Shown: positions 6,850 through 15,225, numbered from the stretch's first letter. The stretch: DNA of 18,150 bases from JBLFWJ01 sp047611425 (GCA_047611425.1 JBLFWJ010000053.1:1-18150); one strand, 5' to 3'. Notes: generated by a model not told the origin, from the sequence alone. A program made the numbers and translations.

Positions 6850-8574
6850 CTAGCCAAGAGTCTTGTACTCTTGCCAAACGAAGTCGATTAGTTCTTTTAT
6901 GTATTGTCCGGAGAAATTGAATTCGATCCCGGCAGTAGCATAAATCTCGCCAATTGGTCGTGTGTAACCCATACTCAGCGCTTTATCGAAATTGTCGAGC
7001 GCTGTTTGAGGGTTTTCACGGTATTGTTTCCACATGGCAATTGCACCTAATTGTGCGATTCCATATTCAACGTAATAGAATGGTACTTCAAACAAATGAA
7101 GTTGTTTTTGCCATAGATTAATCTCCTCTTCTTCGAGTCCAGAACGGTCGATTAACGAGCCTCCCAATTCTCGGGAAATTCTCAACCAATTCTCATTCCG
7201 CTCCTCTAATGTGTGATTTGGACGTTCGTACAGCCAGTGCTGAAATGCATCAATCGTAGCAACCCAAGGAAGAACAGAAATTACTTTGGAAAGGTGTTCC
7301 TTCTTAGCTCGTTTTTCATCGGCTTCGTTCTTAAAGAAAACGTTCCAATGATCGAAAGTGAGTAATTCCATACTCATGCTTGCCAATTCAGCAACCTCAC
7401 TTGGCAGCTGCTTAAAAGCACAAATTTCGAGGTCTTTACTTAAGAAGGAATGAACGGCATGCCCACCTTCATGAATCATGGTAACTAGATCCCTAACTGT
7501 ACCTACAGAATTCATGAAAATGAACGGAACGCCAGTTTCATACAACGGATAGTTGAACCCACCCGGAGCTTTCCCCATTCGCGAACCCAAATCCAAATGA
7601 CCCATTTCACGCATGGTCTTCAAACACTCACCATAATAAGGACGAAGTTTTCCGAAACATTCAATCGTTGAGTTGATCAAATCATCCTCATCCTTAAATG
7701 GAATGAGTGTATCCAATCCATCCGCATCCACTTCAAGATCCCAAGGTCGAAGCTTGTCGTATCCAAGCTTTTGCTTACGTTCCAAATCCATTTTATCAAG
7801 AAGCGGTGTCACCACTTCTTTGATTGCTTGGTGAAACTGAAGACAGTCGGAAACACTGTAATCGAACCGATCCAAAGCCGCGAATTTGTAATCTCGGAAA
7901 TTGGCAAAGCCAGCATTTCTACCAACTCTATTTCTTAAAGAAATAAGTTTGGTAAAAAGATCATTCAATTCTTCAACCGCGGTACCACGTGTCGCCTGCA
8001 GTAATCGGTAAACATTTTCTCGAACAGCACGATCGCTATCCTTCATCATCTTCGAACCTTCTTGCATGGTCAATTTCTGACCATTTAATTCGATAAACAT
8101 TCCACCGGTGATGATGCCGTACTTCTGTTGCAACTGCTGCAACTCGGTCATCAATGGAATATTCTCATCTCTGAAAATTCTAATTTGGTTCTGAACCGAC
8201 CGCAGATAAGTGTAGTACTTGTCTGCATCCAACGCAGTTGTCCACTCATTTTCAACCAACTTTCGGTTGAACATATCTGAATAAGGTGCCGCCTTTGGGT
8301 CAATCTCGGTTACTAAGAAATTGAATGCCTCCTCCAATGCTTTGTCGGTGGTATCAATGTTCATTTTAATATAACGCCAAGCCGTTTCTTCTGACAGGAA
8401 GGACTCTAGCTCACTAAGGTCTCGAATCCATTGTTCAAGCTCCTCCTCACTATTGATGCTCCTTTTCTTAAGCTCATCAAAGTATCCAACCAGGTCGCCC
8501 CAACCTTTGATTTCCAGGTTCTCTGGAAGGATATTTCGTACGGTTTCGGTGGTTAACATGTCCTGGTCATTCAT
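6850..8574 (-). CDS. M3 family oligoendopeptidase (PepF-like)
   Basis: 574-residue zinc metallopeptidase of family M3, which cuts short peptides in the cytoplasm (no signal peptide or membrane segment). The zinc site HEGGH is at 368-372 within MIHEGGHAVHSF, and the third ligand is most likely Glu396 in LPSEVAELAS. Other family blocks are FRDYKFAALDRFDYS (227-240), KAPGGFNYPLYETGVPFIFMN (336-355) and WLYERPNHTLEERN. The C-terminal region includes EVPFYYVEYGIAQLGA, as in PepF-type enzymes. The length is normal for the family. It lies between the DUF5606 gene (15 bases upstream) and the DUF3078 gene (29 bases downstream) in a minus-strand operon. A second start at Met6 is possible. Confidence 0.95.
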   Translation of the reverse strand: MNDQDMLTTETVRNILPENLEIKGWGDLVGYFDELKKRSINSEEELEQWIRDLSELESFLSEETAWRYIKMNIDTTDKALEEAFNFLVTEIDPKAAPYSDMFNRKLVENEWTTALDADKYYTYLRSVQNQIRIFRDENIPLMTELQQLQQKYGIITGGMFIELNGQKLTMQEGSKMMKDSDRAVRENVYRLLQATRGTAVEELNDLFTKLISLRNRVGRNAGFANFRDYKFAALDRFDYSVSDCLQFHQAIKEVVTPLLDKMDLERKQKLGYDKLRPWDLEVDADGLDTLIPFKDEDDLINSTIECFGKLRPYYGECLKTMREMGHLDLGSRMGKAPGGFNYPLYETGVPFIFMNSVGTVRDLVTMIHEGGHAVHSFLSKDLEICAFKQLPSEVAELASMSMELLTFDHWNVFFKNEADEKRAKKEHLSKVISVLPWVATIDAFQHWLYERPNHTLEERNENWLRISRELGGSLIDRSGLEEEEINLWQKQLHLFEVPFYYVEYGIAQLGAIAMWKQYRENPQTALDNFDKALSMGYTRPIGEIYATAGIEFNFSGQYIKELIDFVWQEYKTLG

Positions 8575-8589
8575 TGAGATGGGAGCTTC

Positions 8590-9087
8590 TTAATCAGCTT
8601 TATTAGCGGCTGGTTTCTTGGCTTTTTTCGCCTTTGGCTTGGTGGCCTTTTTTTCAGCCTTCTTCTCCGCTTTAGCAGGTTTTGCTTTCTCCTCTTCCTT
8701 AGCGTCTTTGGTCAATCCTTTTTCAGCCAAAAGGTTATACCATACAAAGAGCTTTTTCAAATCGCTTGAATAAACACGCTCTCTGTCGTAGTCCTTCTGA
8801 ACACCTTGAAGGTAATCGCGCAAATCATCCATCTTAACTTTAGATGGATCCAATGCTGGACCATGCTTCTCTTTCTTGGCAATTTTGCCAAAAACCTCTA
8901 TCAAAGGAACATCTCCATCTACTGTGTAAATCGTGATATCATCTAAAGATAAAATCCGTTGGGTTGTGTATGCTGGCATCCTTTTGCCATCAATCAACGA
9001 CTCCACTACAACGCCTCCTTTTGTCTGACCAATCATCTTAAAGAGACCGGGATAGCCAGAAATGGCCAATATGCCTGATAAATCCAT
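8590..9087 (-). CDS. DUF5606 domain protein with Lys/Ala-rich tail
   Basis: 165-residue protein. The N-terminal two thirds match a small domain conserved in Bacteroidota (DUF5606): MDLSGILAISGYPGLFKMI, GGVVVESL, RILSLDDITIYT, and a helical VYSSDLKKLFVWYNLLAEKG. The role is unknown; it is cytoplasmic, with no signal peptide. From about residue 130 the sequence becomes a low-complexity tail of Lys, Ala and Pro with repeated AEKKA/KAKKA units, resembling the basic tails of H1-like nucleoid proteins. This suggests, but does not prove, nucleic-acid contact. It is the first gene of the operon with the oligoendopeptidase and the DUF3078 protein. A TAnnTTTG box precedes it. Confidence 0.85.
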   Translation of the reverse strand: MDLSGILAISGYPGLFKMIGQTKGGVVVESLIDGKRMPAYTTQRILSLDDITIYTVDGDVPLIEVFGKIAKKEKHGPALDPSKVKMDDLRDYLQGVQKDYDRERVYSSDLKKLFVWYNLLAEKGLTKDAKEEEKAKPAKAEKKAEKKATKPKAKKAKKPAANKAD

Positions 9088-9104
9088 TCTAAATTATTAG
9101 CCAG

Positions 9105-9112
9105 CAAATGTA
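9105..9112 (-). promoter_or_regulatory. Possible -7 box of the DUF5606-peptidase-DUF3078 operon
   Basis: The minus strand reads TACATTTG, a perfect TAnnTTTG, 17 bases before the DUF5606 start codon. No clear -33 TTG was seen at 17-23 bases upstream of it. Confidence 0.35.
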
Positions 9113-9204
9113 AGAATATTAGCACCTGAGAATCGTTCACTGTTCAGCAGGCACGGGCTTTGCGCTGTGACTTATCAACACTAACTTGCCCCCAAGTCGG
9201 ATAT

Positions 9205-9981
9205 ATGTTACTACGAGCACTTTTCATTTTGATTCTCCTACCTCAATCTGGGCTCACCTTGCTTTGGCAAGTTGACAAACCTTTTGATGGGCTTACAACC
9301 GATAAGGTAGGTAACAGCTACGCTTGGCGAGGTCAAGAATTGATAAAAATCGACCGAAAGGGAAACGAAACGTTCACTTATAGTGAGTTGCGATATGGCG
9401 ATATTGAATCCATCGATGCGACCAACAGCTTTAAGATTAGACTGTTTTATAAGGAACATGGATTGATTAGAATTCTTGATAACTCATTAAGTGACCGGTC
9501 CATTGCGCCTTTTAATCTGATTGAAGAAGGCTTCGCTCTGCCCACTTTAATTTGTGGCTCATTTGACAATGGAACATGGGTATGGGATCAAGCCCTTTTA
9601 TCCATCACTCGATTTGATCAGCAACGAAATAGAACTGTCCAGGTGGAAAGCCTGAATCAACTCGTGGATCGCCAGCTTCAACCAACGGCAATGTTCGAAT
9701 CTGGAAGTAGATTGTATTTGGTGGATGAAGGCGCTGTTCTAGAATTCGATTTGTTTGGAGCATACCTCAAGTCAATTCCGATACCAGATGTTAAAGACGT
9801 TCAGGTTGAGGAGAACACGCTTTTCTATCGCTCATCAGATACATTATTCTCCTACCATTTGCAGAAATTCGATGCTGGATCATACATTCTTCCGAATGAG
9901 AACATTGAACACGTGACGGTAACCAACAGCCGATTACTCACGCTTGACAAAGTCGGTTTAAAGGCTTTTTCGTTAAAGTAG
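9205..9981 (+). CDS. Exported conserved hypothetical protein, probable beta-propeller
   Basis: 258 residues from ATG 9205 (MLLRALFILILLPQSGLTLL), a signal-peptide-like or membrane-anchor N-terminus. A TTG at 9160 would place 15 polar residues before it and is unlikely. The remainder has short repeated beta-strand blocks with aromatic and Gly/Asn turns: WQVDKPFDGLTTDKVGNSYAW, ELIKIDRKGNETFTYS, YGDIESIDATNSFKIRLFYKEHGLIRILDN, SRLYLVDEGAVLEFDLFGAYL, and SRLLTLDKVGLKAFSLK. These look like blades of a beta-propeller. I recognise the type as a conserved Bacteroidota hypothetical but know of no function. It stands divergent from DUF5606 and upstream of the deoxynucleoside kinase, which has its own promoter, so it need not share that gene's role. 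Confidence 0.75.
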   Translation: MLLRALFILILLPQSGLTLLWQVDKPFDGLTTDKVGNSYAWRGQELIKIDRKGNETFTYSELRYGDIESIDATNSFKIRLFYKEHGLIRILDNSLSDRSIAPFNLIEEGFALPTLICGSFDNGTWVWDQALLSITRFDQQRNRTVQVESLNQLVDRQLQPTAMFESGSRLYLVDEGAVLEFDLFGAYLKSIPIPDVKDVQVEENTLFYRSSDTLFSYHLQKFDAGSYILPNENIEHVTVTNSRLLTLDKVGLKAFSLK

Positions 9982-10011
9982 ATTCAACCCGCTATTATTA
10001 CTGGTTTTGCG

Positions 10012-10042
10012 TTTGGGAGCGCAACTCGAATTACTATTTTTG
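10012..10042 (+). promoter_or_regulatory. Bacteroidota-type promoter of the deoxynucleoside kinase gene
   Basis: TTTG (10012-10015), a 19-base spacer and TATTTTTG (10035-10042) match both parts of the Bacteroidota promoter consensus (TTG near -33, TAnnTTTG near -7). Transcription should begin at about 10047-10049, on top of the first possible ATG. This is the best promoter in the window. Confidence 0.6.
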
Positions 10043-10058
10043 ATCCATGGGAAATGCC

Positions 10059-10673
10059 ATGCATATCGCGATTGCCGGAAACATCGGAGCTGGAAAAACT
10101 ACGCTTACTTCCAAGCTAGCGAAGCATTATAAATGGGATGCCCATTATGAGTCGGCAGATGACAATCCTTATCTTAATGACTTCTATGAAGACATGCAGC
10201 GATGGTCATTCAACCTGCAGGTTTATTTCCTCAATTCTCGATTGGAGCAAATCATGGGAATTCGTGACGGGAAGAAAACCGTAATTCAGGATAGAACCAT
10301 CTTTGAAGACGCTTACATCTTTGCGCCAAACCTGCATGCTATGGGTCTGATGACCAAGCGTGACTTCGATAATTACTCAGATCTTTTTGAGCGAATGAAC
10401 TCGTTTGTTAAGCCGCCAGATCTTATGATTTATCTACAAGCCAGTATTCCGACATTGGTGGATCAGATTCAGCAACGAGGAAGAAAATACGAGGAAACAA
10501 TTCGCCTTGACTACCTCAAGCGATTGAACGAGCGATACGAAGCTTGGATTTCAACGTATGATAAAGGCAAGTTGCTCATCATCAATGTTGACAACAACAG
10601 CTTTCACGACAACGCGGAAGATTTAGGCGAGATTATTACTAAGATCGATGCCGAGATCCACGGCTTGTTCTAA
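10059..10673 (+). CDS. Deoxynucleoside kinase
   Basis: Phosphorylates deoxynucleosides with ATP in nucleotide salvage; cytoplasmic. 204 residues from Met at 10059 (MHIAIAGNIGAGKT), or 208 from ATG 10047. Visible motifs: P-loop GNIGAGKTT (about 7-15), the ESADDNPYL acidic/substrate segment, FLNSRLEQI, the DRTIFEDA motif (equivalent to DRS/DRx of the dNK family) carrying the catalytic region, and the lid RGRKYE. Length and motif order are normal for the dNK/dGK-dCK family. Substrate choice (dA, dG or dC) cannot be read from this. I prefer 10059 because the promoter predicts a transcript start at about 10047, which would leave the earlier ATG without a leader, and because the family usually begins right at the first strand. 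Confidence 0.93.
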   Translation: MHIAIAGNIGAGKTTLTSKLAKHYKWDAHYESADDNPYLNDFYEDMQRWSFNLQVYFLNSRLEQIMGIRDGKKTVIQDRTIFEDAYIFAPNLHAMGLMTKRDFDNYSDLFERMNSFVKPPDLMIYLQASIPTLVDQIQQRGRKYEETIRLDYLKRLNERYEAWISTYDKGKLLIINVDNNSFHDNAEDLGEIITKIDAEIHGLF

Positions 10674-10735
10674 GCATTCCTATTACATCTTAGCATTTCA
10701 AGACCACTATACTGAGAATGGAATAGTTGATTTTG

Positions 10736-10774
10736 TGCAATCTCTTCAGATTAGAAATGCTTATTCAGATTGCA
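10736..10774. repeat. Inverted repeat between convergent genes
   Basis: TGCAATCT (10736-10743) and AGATTGCA (10767-10774) are perfect complements around a 23-base spacer containing another TTCAGATT. There is no T-tract on either side, so a terminator role for the flanking convergent genes is only a possibility. Confidence 0.3.
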
Positions 10775-10784
10775 TAAATGAAGA

Positions 10785-11480
10785 TTAAACCTGCTCAGCA
10801 ATCATCCCTCTTTTCCGGAAATACTTCACTCCAAAGGTGATTCCAAGGCCTCCCAATAAGCCTGGTGCTACCCATGGTATTATACCCCACATACCTGGTA
10901 GGATTTTTTCCATCCATGTATATCCACCGAAGACGAAGAAGGCGGTATAGGATGCAATCCCGCTTGATAGAAGTCCGATCATGTGTTCTTTAATCCGGTC
11001 AAGTTCCTTTTCCATGTTTCGCAGTTTACGAACCAAGGATGGAAGGTCCGTTAATCCTAAGATTCCGAACACAATCATGAGAACTGCCGAGCCCTGACCT
11101 TGCAGAAATATGCCATAACTGAGCAAGAGAATTCCTGACGTAACCACTAGAACATCCATCGTTATGTGAATTCTCTTGAAGACGTTCGAGGCTTGAGCAG
11201 CCGGCCGTAGAATCGCGATTCCGAACCACAGCGGGTTTCCCGTGATCAGAGATATGAAACCCAAAAATGCCGCCATTTGATATTTGCCAATGATGGCATT
11301 TTTGATGCAGAGTAACACAGCTGTAGAAACTACAATCCACATGGCGGCCACATACATCTTTCCTACTACACGATGCCCTTTCCCTCCTTTCTTCAGAAAA
11401 ACCGGTAACCAGAAAAGTACGAGGCTGATAAATCCGAATAAGACGTGTAACGGAAGAAGAATTTTAACTGCGATTTCCAT
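10785..11480 (-). CDS. DUF2306-like multi-pass membrane protein
   Basis: 231 residues from the ATG at 11480-11478 (MEIAVKILLPLHVLFGFISL). About six to seven hydrophobic segments can be seen: roughly 5-27, 41-60, 68-90, 104-122, 126-142, 170-190 and 195-215. The segment KKGGKGHRVVGKMYVAAM after the first helix is the pattern I associate with DUF2306-type inner-membrane proteins (conserved His, then Gly-x-x-Tyr). Function is unknown. A longer frame opening at 11594 adds 38 polar residues without homology features, and I reject it. It lies downstream of the LytTR gene on the same strand with a 142-base gap that holds a TAnnTTTG box, so it probably has its own promoter. Confidence 0.75.
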   Translation of the reverse strand: MEIAVKILLPLHVLFGFISLVLFWLPVFLKKGGKGHRVVGKMYVAAMWIVVSTAVLLCIKNAIIGKYQMAAFLGFISLITGNPLWFGIAILRPAAQASNVFKRIHITMDVLVVTSGILLLSYGIFLQGQGSAVLMIVFGILGLTDLPSLVRKLRNMEKELDRIKEHMIGLLSSGIASYTAFFVFGGYTWMEKILPGMWGIIPWVAPGLLGGLGITFGVKYFRKRGMIAEQV

Positions 11481-11503
11481 GCTGTATGATTTCGATTTCG
11501 AAC

Positions 11504-11511
11504 CAAAACTA
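11504..11511 (-). promoter_or_regulatory. Possible -7 box of the DUF2306-like gene
   Basis: The minus strand reads TAGTTTTG (TAnnTTTG), 23 bases before the preferred start codon at 11480. A TTTG lies 25 bases upstream of it, slightly farther than the usual spacing. It supports the shorter reading frame. Confidence 0.35.
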
Positions 11512-11622
11512 TCATGGGGTTTGCCGGGAATAAAATCAAAGGGACAGTCACCAAAGCCGTGTGACGAGTAGCAAGCAAAAGGGATAATCGTCAACCCTCA
11601 GGGACGAATGTCAAGCGAATAA

Positions 11623-12471
11623 TCAGCCTAAAAGAGCTCTCAACGTGGAGATGTACGGCCTGGAAACCGGAACGATAGCCTCATCAATATCCTTCAACTG
11701 TAGCCGCAATCCTTGTGCGTTGCCCTCCACTTTTTCAATGTGATCTACATTAACTAGAAACGATCGGTGGCATCGGATTACATCGGTTCCTTCAAACTGT
11801 TTGGCGATGGATGCTACCGTTGTTCGGAGCACCGTTTTTTGAAGCTGTGCATCCGCAACGTGAAACACATTCACGTAGTTCTGCATGGCTTCCATGTATC
11901 GAACATCGGCCACTTGCAGCGAAATGGAACTTCCATTCTCACCATCCAACTTAACCGTTTGAGCAGAGACGTGCTTTTCTGGATGCAAATGTTTGGATAG
12001 ATCGGTTGCGCTTTCCTCATTCTTTTTACTGGCACGCAACTGAATGATGATACCAGACAACACCACCGGGAAGACCCCAATGAGAGCCGTGTATCCGATC
12101 ATTCTTAGTAAGCTGAAATAGCTCATAGCCCGCCATTCAAACAGCAGGTTGACCATCAGGAAATTGCCAATCGCAATCCACACAATCAGAATTATTGCCG
12201 TTATAATCCACTTGCCCAATGTCCAGCTTGGCCCACTGGTTTCTATCTTCAGAACATACCGAGTTACGATTTCGAATATCCAACCGAACACAATTGTTAT
12301 GGCTGCAAATCCAGCAGAGGCCAATGCCAAATCGACCATCGATCCCTCAATACCAAATGGCCGAATAAAAAAGAGGAACAACCCTACAAACAGACCCACC
12401 CAGGCAATGGAGATGAGACTTTGCTTTAAGTCTGCTTTATCCGGAAACGGCTGTGATAGCTTTTGAAGCAT
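11623..12471 (-). CDS. Membrane-anchored LytTR-family transcriptional regulator
   Basis: 282 residues. The N-terminal half has four hydrophobic segments (about 20-36, 49-70, 86-108 and 123-143), placing it in the inner membrane. A short charged linker (RASKKNEESATDLSK) leads to a C-terminal LytTR DNA-binding domain (about 172-280) with its typical blocks VADVRYMEAMQNYVNVF, KTVLRTTVASIAKQF, IRCHRSFLVNVDHIEKV and VPVSRPYISTLRALL. There is no receiver domain, so it is not a classical response regulator; the membrane part may sense the signal or just anchor the protein. It is transcribed away from the VWA/AAA+ pair across a 146-base spacer that holds three palindromes, which makes self-regulation and control of that pair a reasonable guess. 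Confidence 0.92.
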   Translation of the reverse strand: MLQKLSQPFPDKADLKQSLISIAWVGLFVGLFLFFIRPFGIEGSMVDLALASAGFAAITIVFGWIFEIVTRYVLKIETSGPSWTLGKWIITAIILIVWIAIGNFLMVNLLFEWRAMSYFSLLRMIGYTALIGVFPVVLSGIIIQLRASKKNEESATDLSKHLHPEKHVSAQTVKLDGENGSSISLQVADVRYMEAMQNYVNVFHVADAQLQKTVLRTTVASIAKQFEGTDVIRCHRSFLVNVDHIEKVEGNAQGLRLQLKDIDEAIVPVSRPYISTLRALLG

Positions 12472-12504
12472 GCTGCTAATCTAATTCAATGCTGAGAATG
12501 ATGC

Positions 12505-12570
12505 TTGTCCTTTTGACAATTGAAAATCAACTCAAACATTTGAGCATTGGGCTTGTTGTCCGATGGACAA
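12505..12570. promoter_or_regulatory. Symmetric triple-palindrome operator candidate
   Basis: TTGTC-CTTTT-GACAA (12505-12519) and TTGTC-CGATG-GACAA (12556-12570) share all ten arm bases and the five-base spacing; their centres are 51 bp apart. A third, different palindrome CTCAAA-CA-TTTGAG (12531-12544) has its centre at 12537.5, exactly midway. The array fills the middle of the spacer between the divergent LytTR and VWA genes, the expected place for shared operators. The arms do not match the direct-repeat GTT-type sites known for AlgR/AgrA-like LytTR proteins, so the binding protein is open. Confidence 0.55.
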
Positions 12571-12617
12571 TGCAAAGAGCGTTAAGCGACCTTCTTCTGC
12601 ATTAACTTGACAGCTTT

Positions 12618-13760
12618 ATGAAAGGCATCGATTTCAACCAAAGCAAGGGCTTCATTTTTAGCAAGCACAATCCAAAGGAGGTTCCTCCTTTCGATCGAAT
12701 ATTTGACATTTTCAAAGAGCTGCTGACCCATACTTCTGGAGACATTGACGAGGCGTTCAATTGGTTGGAAGAACTGGACAGGGAATACAACCTATTTACG
12801 GATGAATACACCCTTGCCGATTTTGAGGAGGACCTGAAAAGGCGAGGATACATCAAGGAAGAAATTGACCCTGAAGAAGGCAATACTGGAAAAGGGCCGG
12901 GTAAAAAGTTGCTGACGTCAAAGCTTGAGGCCGCCCTTCGTGAATACGCGTTGGATCAGATCTTCGGCAATTTGCGCAAAAGCGGAATCGGTGATCACCG
13001 AACTACCAAAATGGGTAAAGGCGATGAGCGAGATGGATCGCTTAAAGCATACAAATACGGTGACGATTTATCCGATGTAAACCTAACCGAGAGCCTGAAA
13101 AATGCACAAGTGAACAATGGAATTGACGACCTAAGATTAACCGAAAACGACCTTCTGGTTGAAGAAACCAAGCACAAAGCTCAGATGAGCACAGTGCTTA
13201 TGATCGACATAAGCCACTCCATGATTCTATATGGAGAAGACCGCATTACACCTGCCAAAAAAGTGGCAATGGCACTGGTGGAACTAATCCGAAGAAAGTA
13301 CCCGAAAGACACCATTGATGTGATAGTTTTTGGCAACGATGCGTGGCCAATCAAAGTGAAAGACCTTCCCTATTTAAAGGTCGGACCTTACCACACAAAC
13401 ACTGTGGCAGGATTGGAATTAGCAATGGACATTCTGAGGCGGAAACGGAATACCAACAAGCAGATATTCATGATTACGGATGGAAAGCCAAGTTGCGTTC
13501 GACTTCCTAATGGAGAATATTACAAAGACAGTAATGGCCTTAATGAAATGATTGTGACCCAATGTCTGAATAAGGCGGCACAGGCACGCAAGCTCAAAAT
13601 TCCGATTACCACATTCATGATTGCTCAAGACCCATATCTGCGACAGTTTGTAGAAATGTTTACCGCACAGAACAACGGCAAGGCATTCTTAACTGGGTTG
13701 AAAGGATTGGGCCAAATGATATTTGAAGATTACGAGAAGAACAGGATTAAACGGATATAA
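12618..13760 (+). CDS. VWA domain protein partnered with MoxR-like ATPase
   Basis: 380 residues, cytoplasmic, no signal peptide. The N-terminal 180 residues are charged and helical (FDRIFDIFKELL, EEDLKRRGYIKEE, a GKGPGKKLL linker). The C-terminal half is a von Willebrand A domain (about 190-375) with an intact metal-ion site: DISHS (197-201), Thr in YHTNTVAGLELA (258-269) and ITDGKPS (286-292). Such domains bind a metal and a partner protein. Here the partner is evidently the AAA+ ATPase encoded one base downstream; MoxR/VWA pairs act as chaperone-like machines that load cofactors or remodel proteins. It is divergent from the membrane LytTR regulator. The ATG at 12618 gives a complete family-like N-terminus. 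Confidence 0.9.
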   Translation: MKGIDFNQSKGFIFSKHNPKEVPPFDRIFDIFKELLTHTSGDIDEAFNWLEELDREYNLFTDEYTLADFEEDLKRRGYIKEEIDPEEGNTGKGPGKKLLTSKLEAALREYALDQIFGNLRKSGIGDHRTTKMGKGDERDGSLKAYKYGDDLSDVNLTESLKNAQVNNGIDDLRLTENDLLVEETKHKAQMSTVLMIDISHSMILYGEDRITPAKKVAMALVELIRRKYPKDTIDVIVFGNDAWPIKVKDLPYLKVGPYHTNTVAGLELAMDILRRKRNTNKQIFMITDGKPSCVRLPNGEYYKDSNGLNEMIVTQCLNKAAQARKLKIPITTFMIAQDPYLRQFVEMFTAQNNGKAFLTGLKGLGQMIFEDYEKNRIKRI

Positions 13761-13761
13761 G

Positions 13762-15225
13762 ATGAAGCAGACAACAACCTTCGGTCAACTGAAAGAATCA
13801 GGATACAAGGACCGAACGATAAGTGAAGAATTGAAGGAGAATTTGATCCGTAAGATCAAGGCAAACGAACCTGCGTTTAAGGGATTGTGGGGATACGATG
13901 ACACGGTTGTTCCTCAACTCAAGAAGGCCATTCTTGCTGGGCACCACATCAATCTACTTGGGTTGAGAGGTCAAGCTAAAACACGGATTGCCCGAAATAT
14001 GATTGACCTTTTGGATGAATACCTTCCTATAATAGAAGGGTCTGAGATTAACGACAGTCCGTATGCTCCGATTTCAAAGTTTGCCAAGGATCAATTGGCC
14101 GAACACGGAGACAACACCCCCATTTCGTGGGTGCATCGTTCGGATCGTTTCTTTGAGAAGCTAGCCACACCGGACGTCAATATTTCCGACTTGATTGGTG
14201 ACATTGACCCAATAAAAGCGGCCACTTTAAAAGTGCCGTATTCTGATGAGCGCGTGCTTCATTATGGCATGATTCCAAGAGCCAATCGCTGCATTTTCGT
14301 TTTGAATGAATTGCCTGATTTGCAAGCGAGAATTCAAGTTGCGTTGTTCAATATTCTACAAGAGGGAGACATCCAAATAAGAGGGTTTCAATTGAGAATG
14401 CCTCTTGATCTTCAATTCGTTTTCACCGCCAATCCGGAGGATTACACCAACCGTGGAAGCATAGTTACACCACTCAAGGATCGTATCGGTTCTCAGATAT
14501 TCACTCATTACCCAAAGACCATTGAGCTGGCCCGTCAGATTACCGAGCAAGAGGCCAACATCTCTGAGTCCGACTTGGCCAAGATTGACGTTTGCGACCT
14601 GGCCAAAGACCTTTTGGAACAAGTATCGTTTGAGGCTCGTGACAGTGAGTATGTGGATGGTAAAAGTGGCGTAAGTGCCAGACTCACCATCAGTGCGATG
14701 GAAAACCTAATGGCCAGTGCCAATCTTAGACTGATTGAATCGGGAGAGAAGAAAACGGCCATTCGATTGATTGACTTCACCGCCATCATTCCTTCCATTA
14801 CTGGTAAGGTGGAATTGGTTTACGAAGGCGAGCAAGAAGGGGCTACTGAGGTGGCCAAGCAATTGATAGACAATGCGGTCCTCACACAATTTGAAAAGTT
14901 GTTTCCGAGGGTGCCCAATTTGGAGAAGGCTGGAGTGAAAACGCCTTATTCAGATGTCATCAGTTGGTTTGAGAACAACGATATGTTGGAGTTGAACTAT
15001 ACTGACAACGATGATGCTTTCAATCAAACGCTGAATGCGATAACCCCATTGGTTGATCTAGTGAACGAATATTGGGCCAACCGAAGTGATGCGGAAAAAC
15101 GCTTCTGTATGGAGCTGGTTCTATGGGCATTAGTGGTATCCAAGAAGCTGGACAAAACGGAAACCGAAAAGGCCTTTTCGTTCGATGTCAATTCATTGGG
15201 CAAGCACATGTACGGAGATAATTGA
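13762..15225 (+). CDS. MoxR/Mg-chelatase-like AAA+ ATPase
   Basis: 487 residues from ATG 13762, one base after the VWA stop; the longer frame from 13723 overlaps the VWA gene and is rejected. AAA+ elements: Walker A GLRGQAKT (67-74), Walker B CIFVLNE (177-183), sensor 1 in FVFTANPEDYTNRG (Asn224), and an arginine-finger-like LKDR (238-241). The GxxGQAKT loop and the helix-2-type insert after Walker B (RIQVALFNILQEGDIQIRG) place it with the MoxR/ChlI clade. Databases often call such proteins magnesium chelatase, but no porphyrin or cobalamin gene is near, so a protein-remodelling role with the VWA partner is more likely. A C-terminal helical region of about 220 residues follows the ATPase core. 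The stop overlaps a small GAGGT/ACCTC inverted repeat (15224-15241). Confidence 0.92.
   Translation: MKQTTTFGQLKESGYKDRTISEELKENLIRKIKANEPAFKGLWGYDDTVVPQLKKAILAGHHINLLGLRGQAKTRIARNMIDLLDEYLPIIEGSEINDSPYAPISKFAKDQLAEHGDNTPISWVHRSDRFFEKLATPDVNISDLIGDIDPIKAATLKVPYSDERVLHYGMIPRANRCIFVLNELPDLQARIQVALFNILQEGDIQIRGFQLRMPLDLQFVFTANPEDYTNRGSIVTPLKDRIGSQIFTHYPKTIELARQITEQEANISESDLAKIDVCDLAKDLLEQVSFEARDSEYVDGKSGVSARLTISAMENLMASANLRLIESGEKKTAIRLIDFTAIIPSITGKVELVYEGEQEGATEVAKQLIDNAVLTQFEKLFPRVPNLEKAGVKTPYSDVISWFENNDMLELNYTDNDDAFNQTLNAITPLVDLVNEYWANRSDAEKRFCMELVLWALVVSKKLDKTETEKAFSFDVNSLGKHMYGDN

Noticed and set aside
6821..6877. Longer N-terminus for the DUF3078 protein
   Set aside because: It would overlap the peptidase gene and put 19 polar residues before a clear signal peptide.
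13762..15225. Annotating the AAA+ protein as a magnesium chelatase subunit
   Set aside because: The ATPase motifs are shared by the whole MoxR/ChlI clade, and no large chelatase subunit or tetrapyrrole gene is present.
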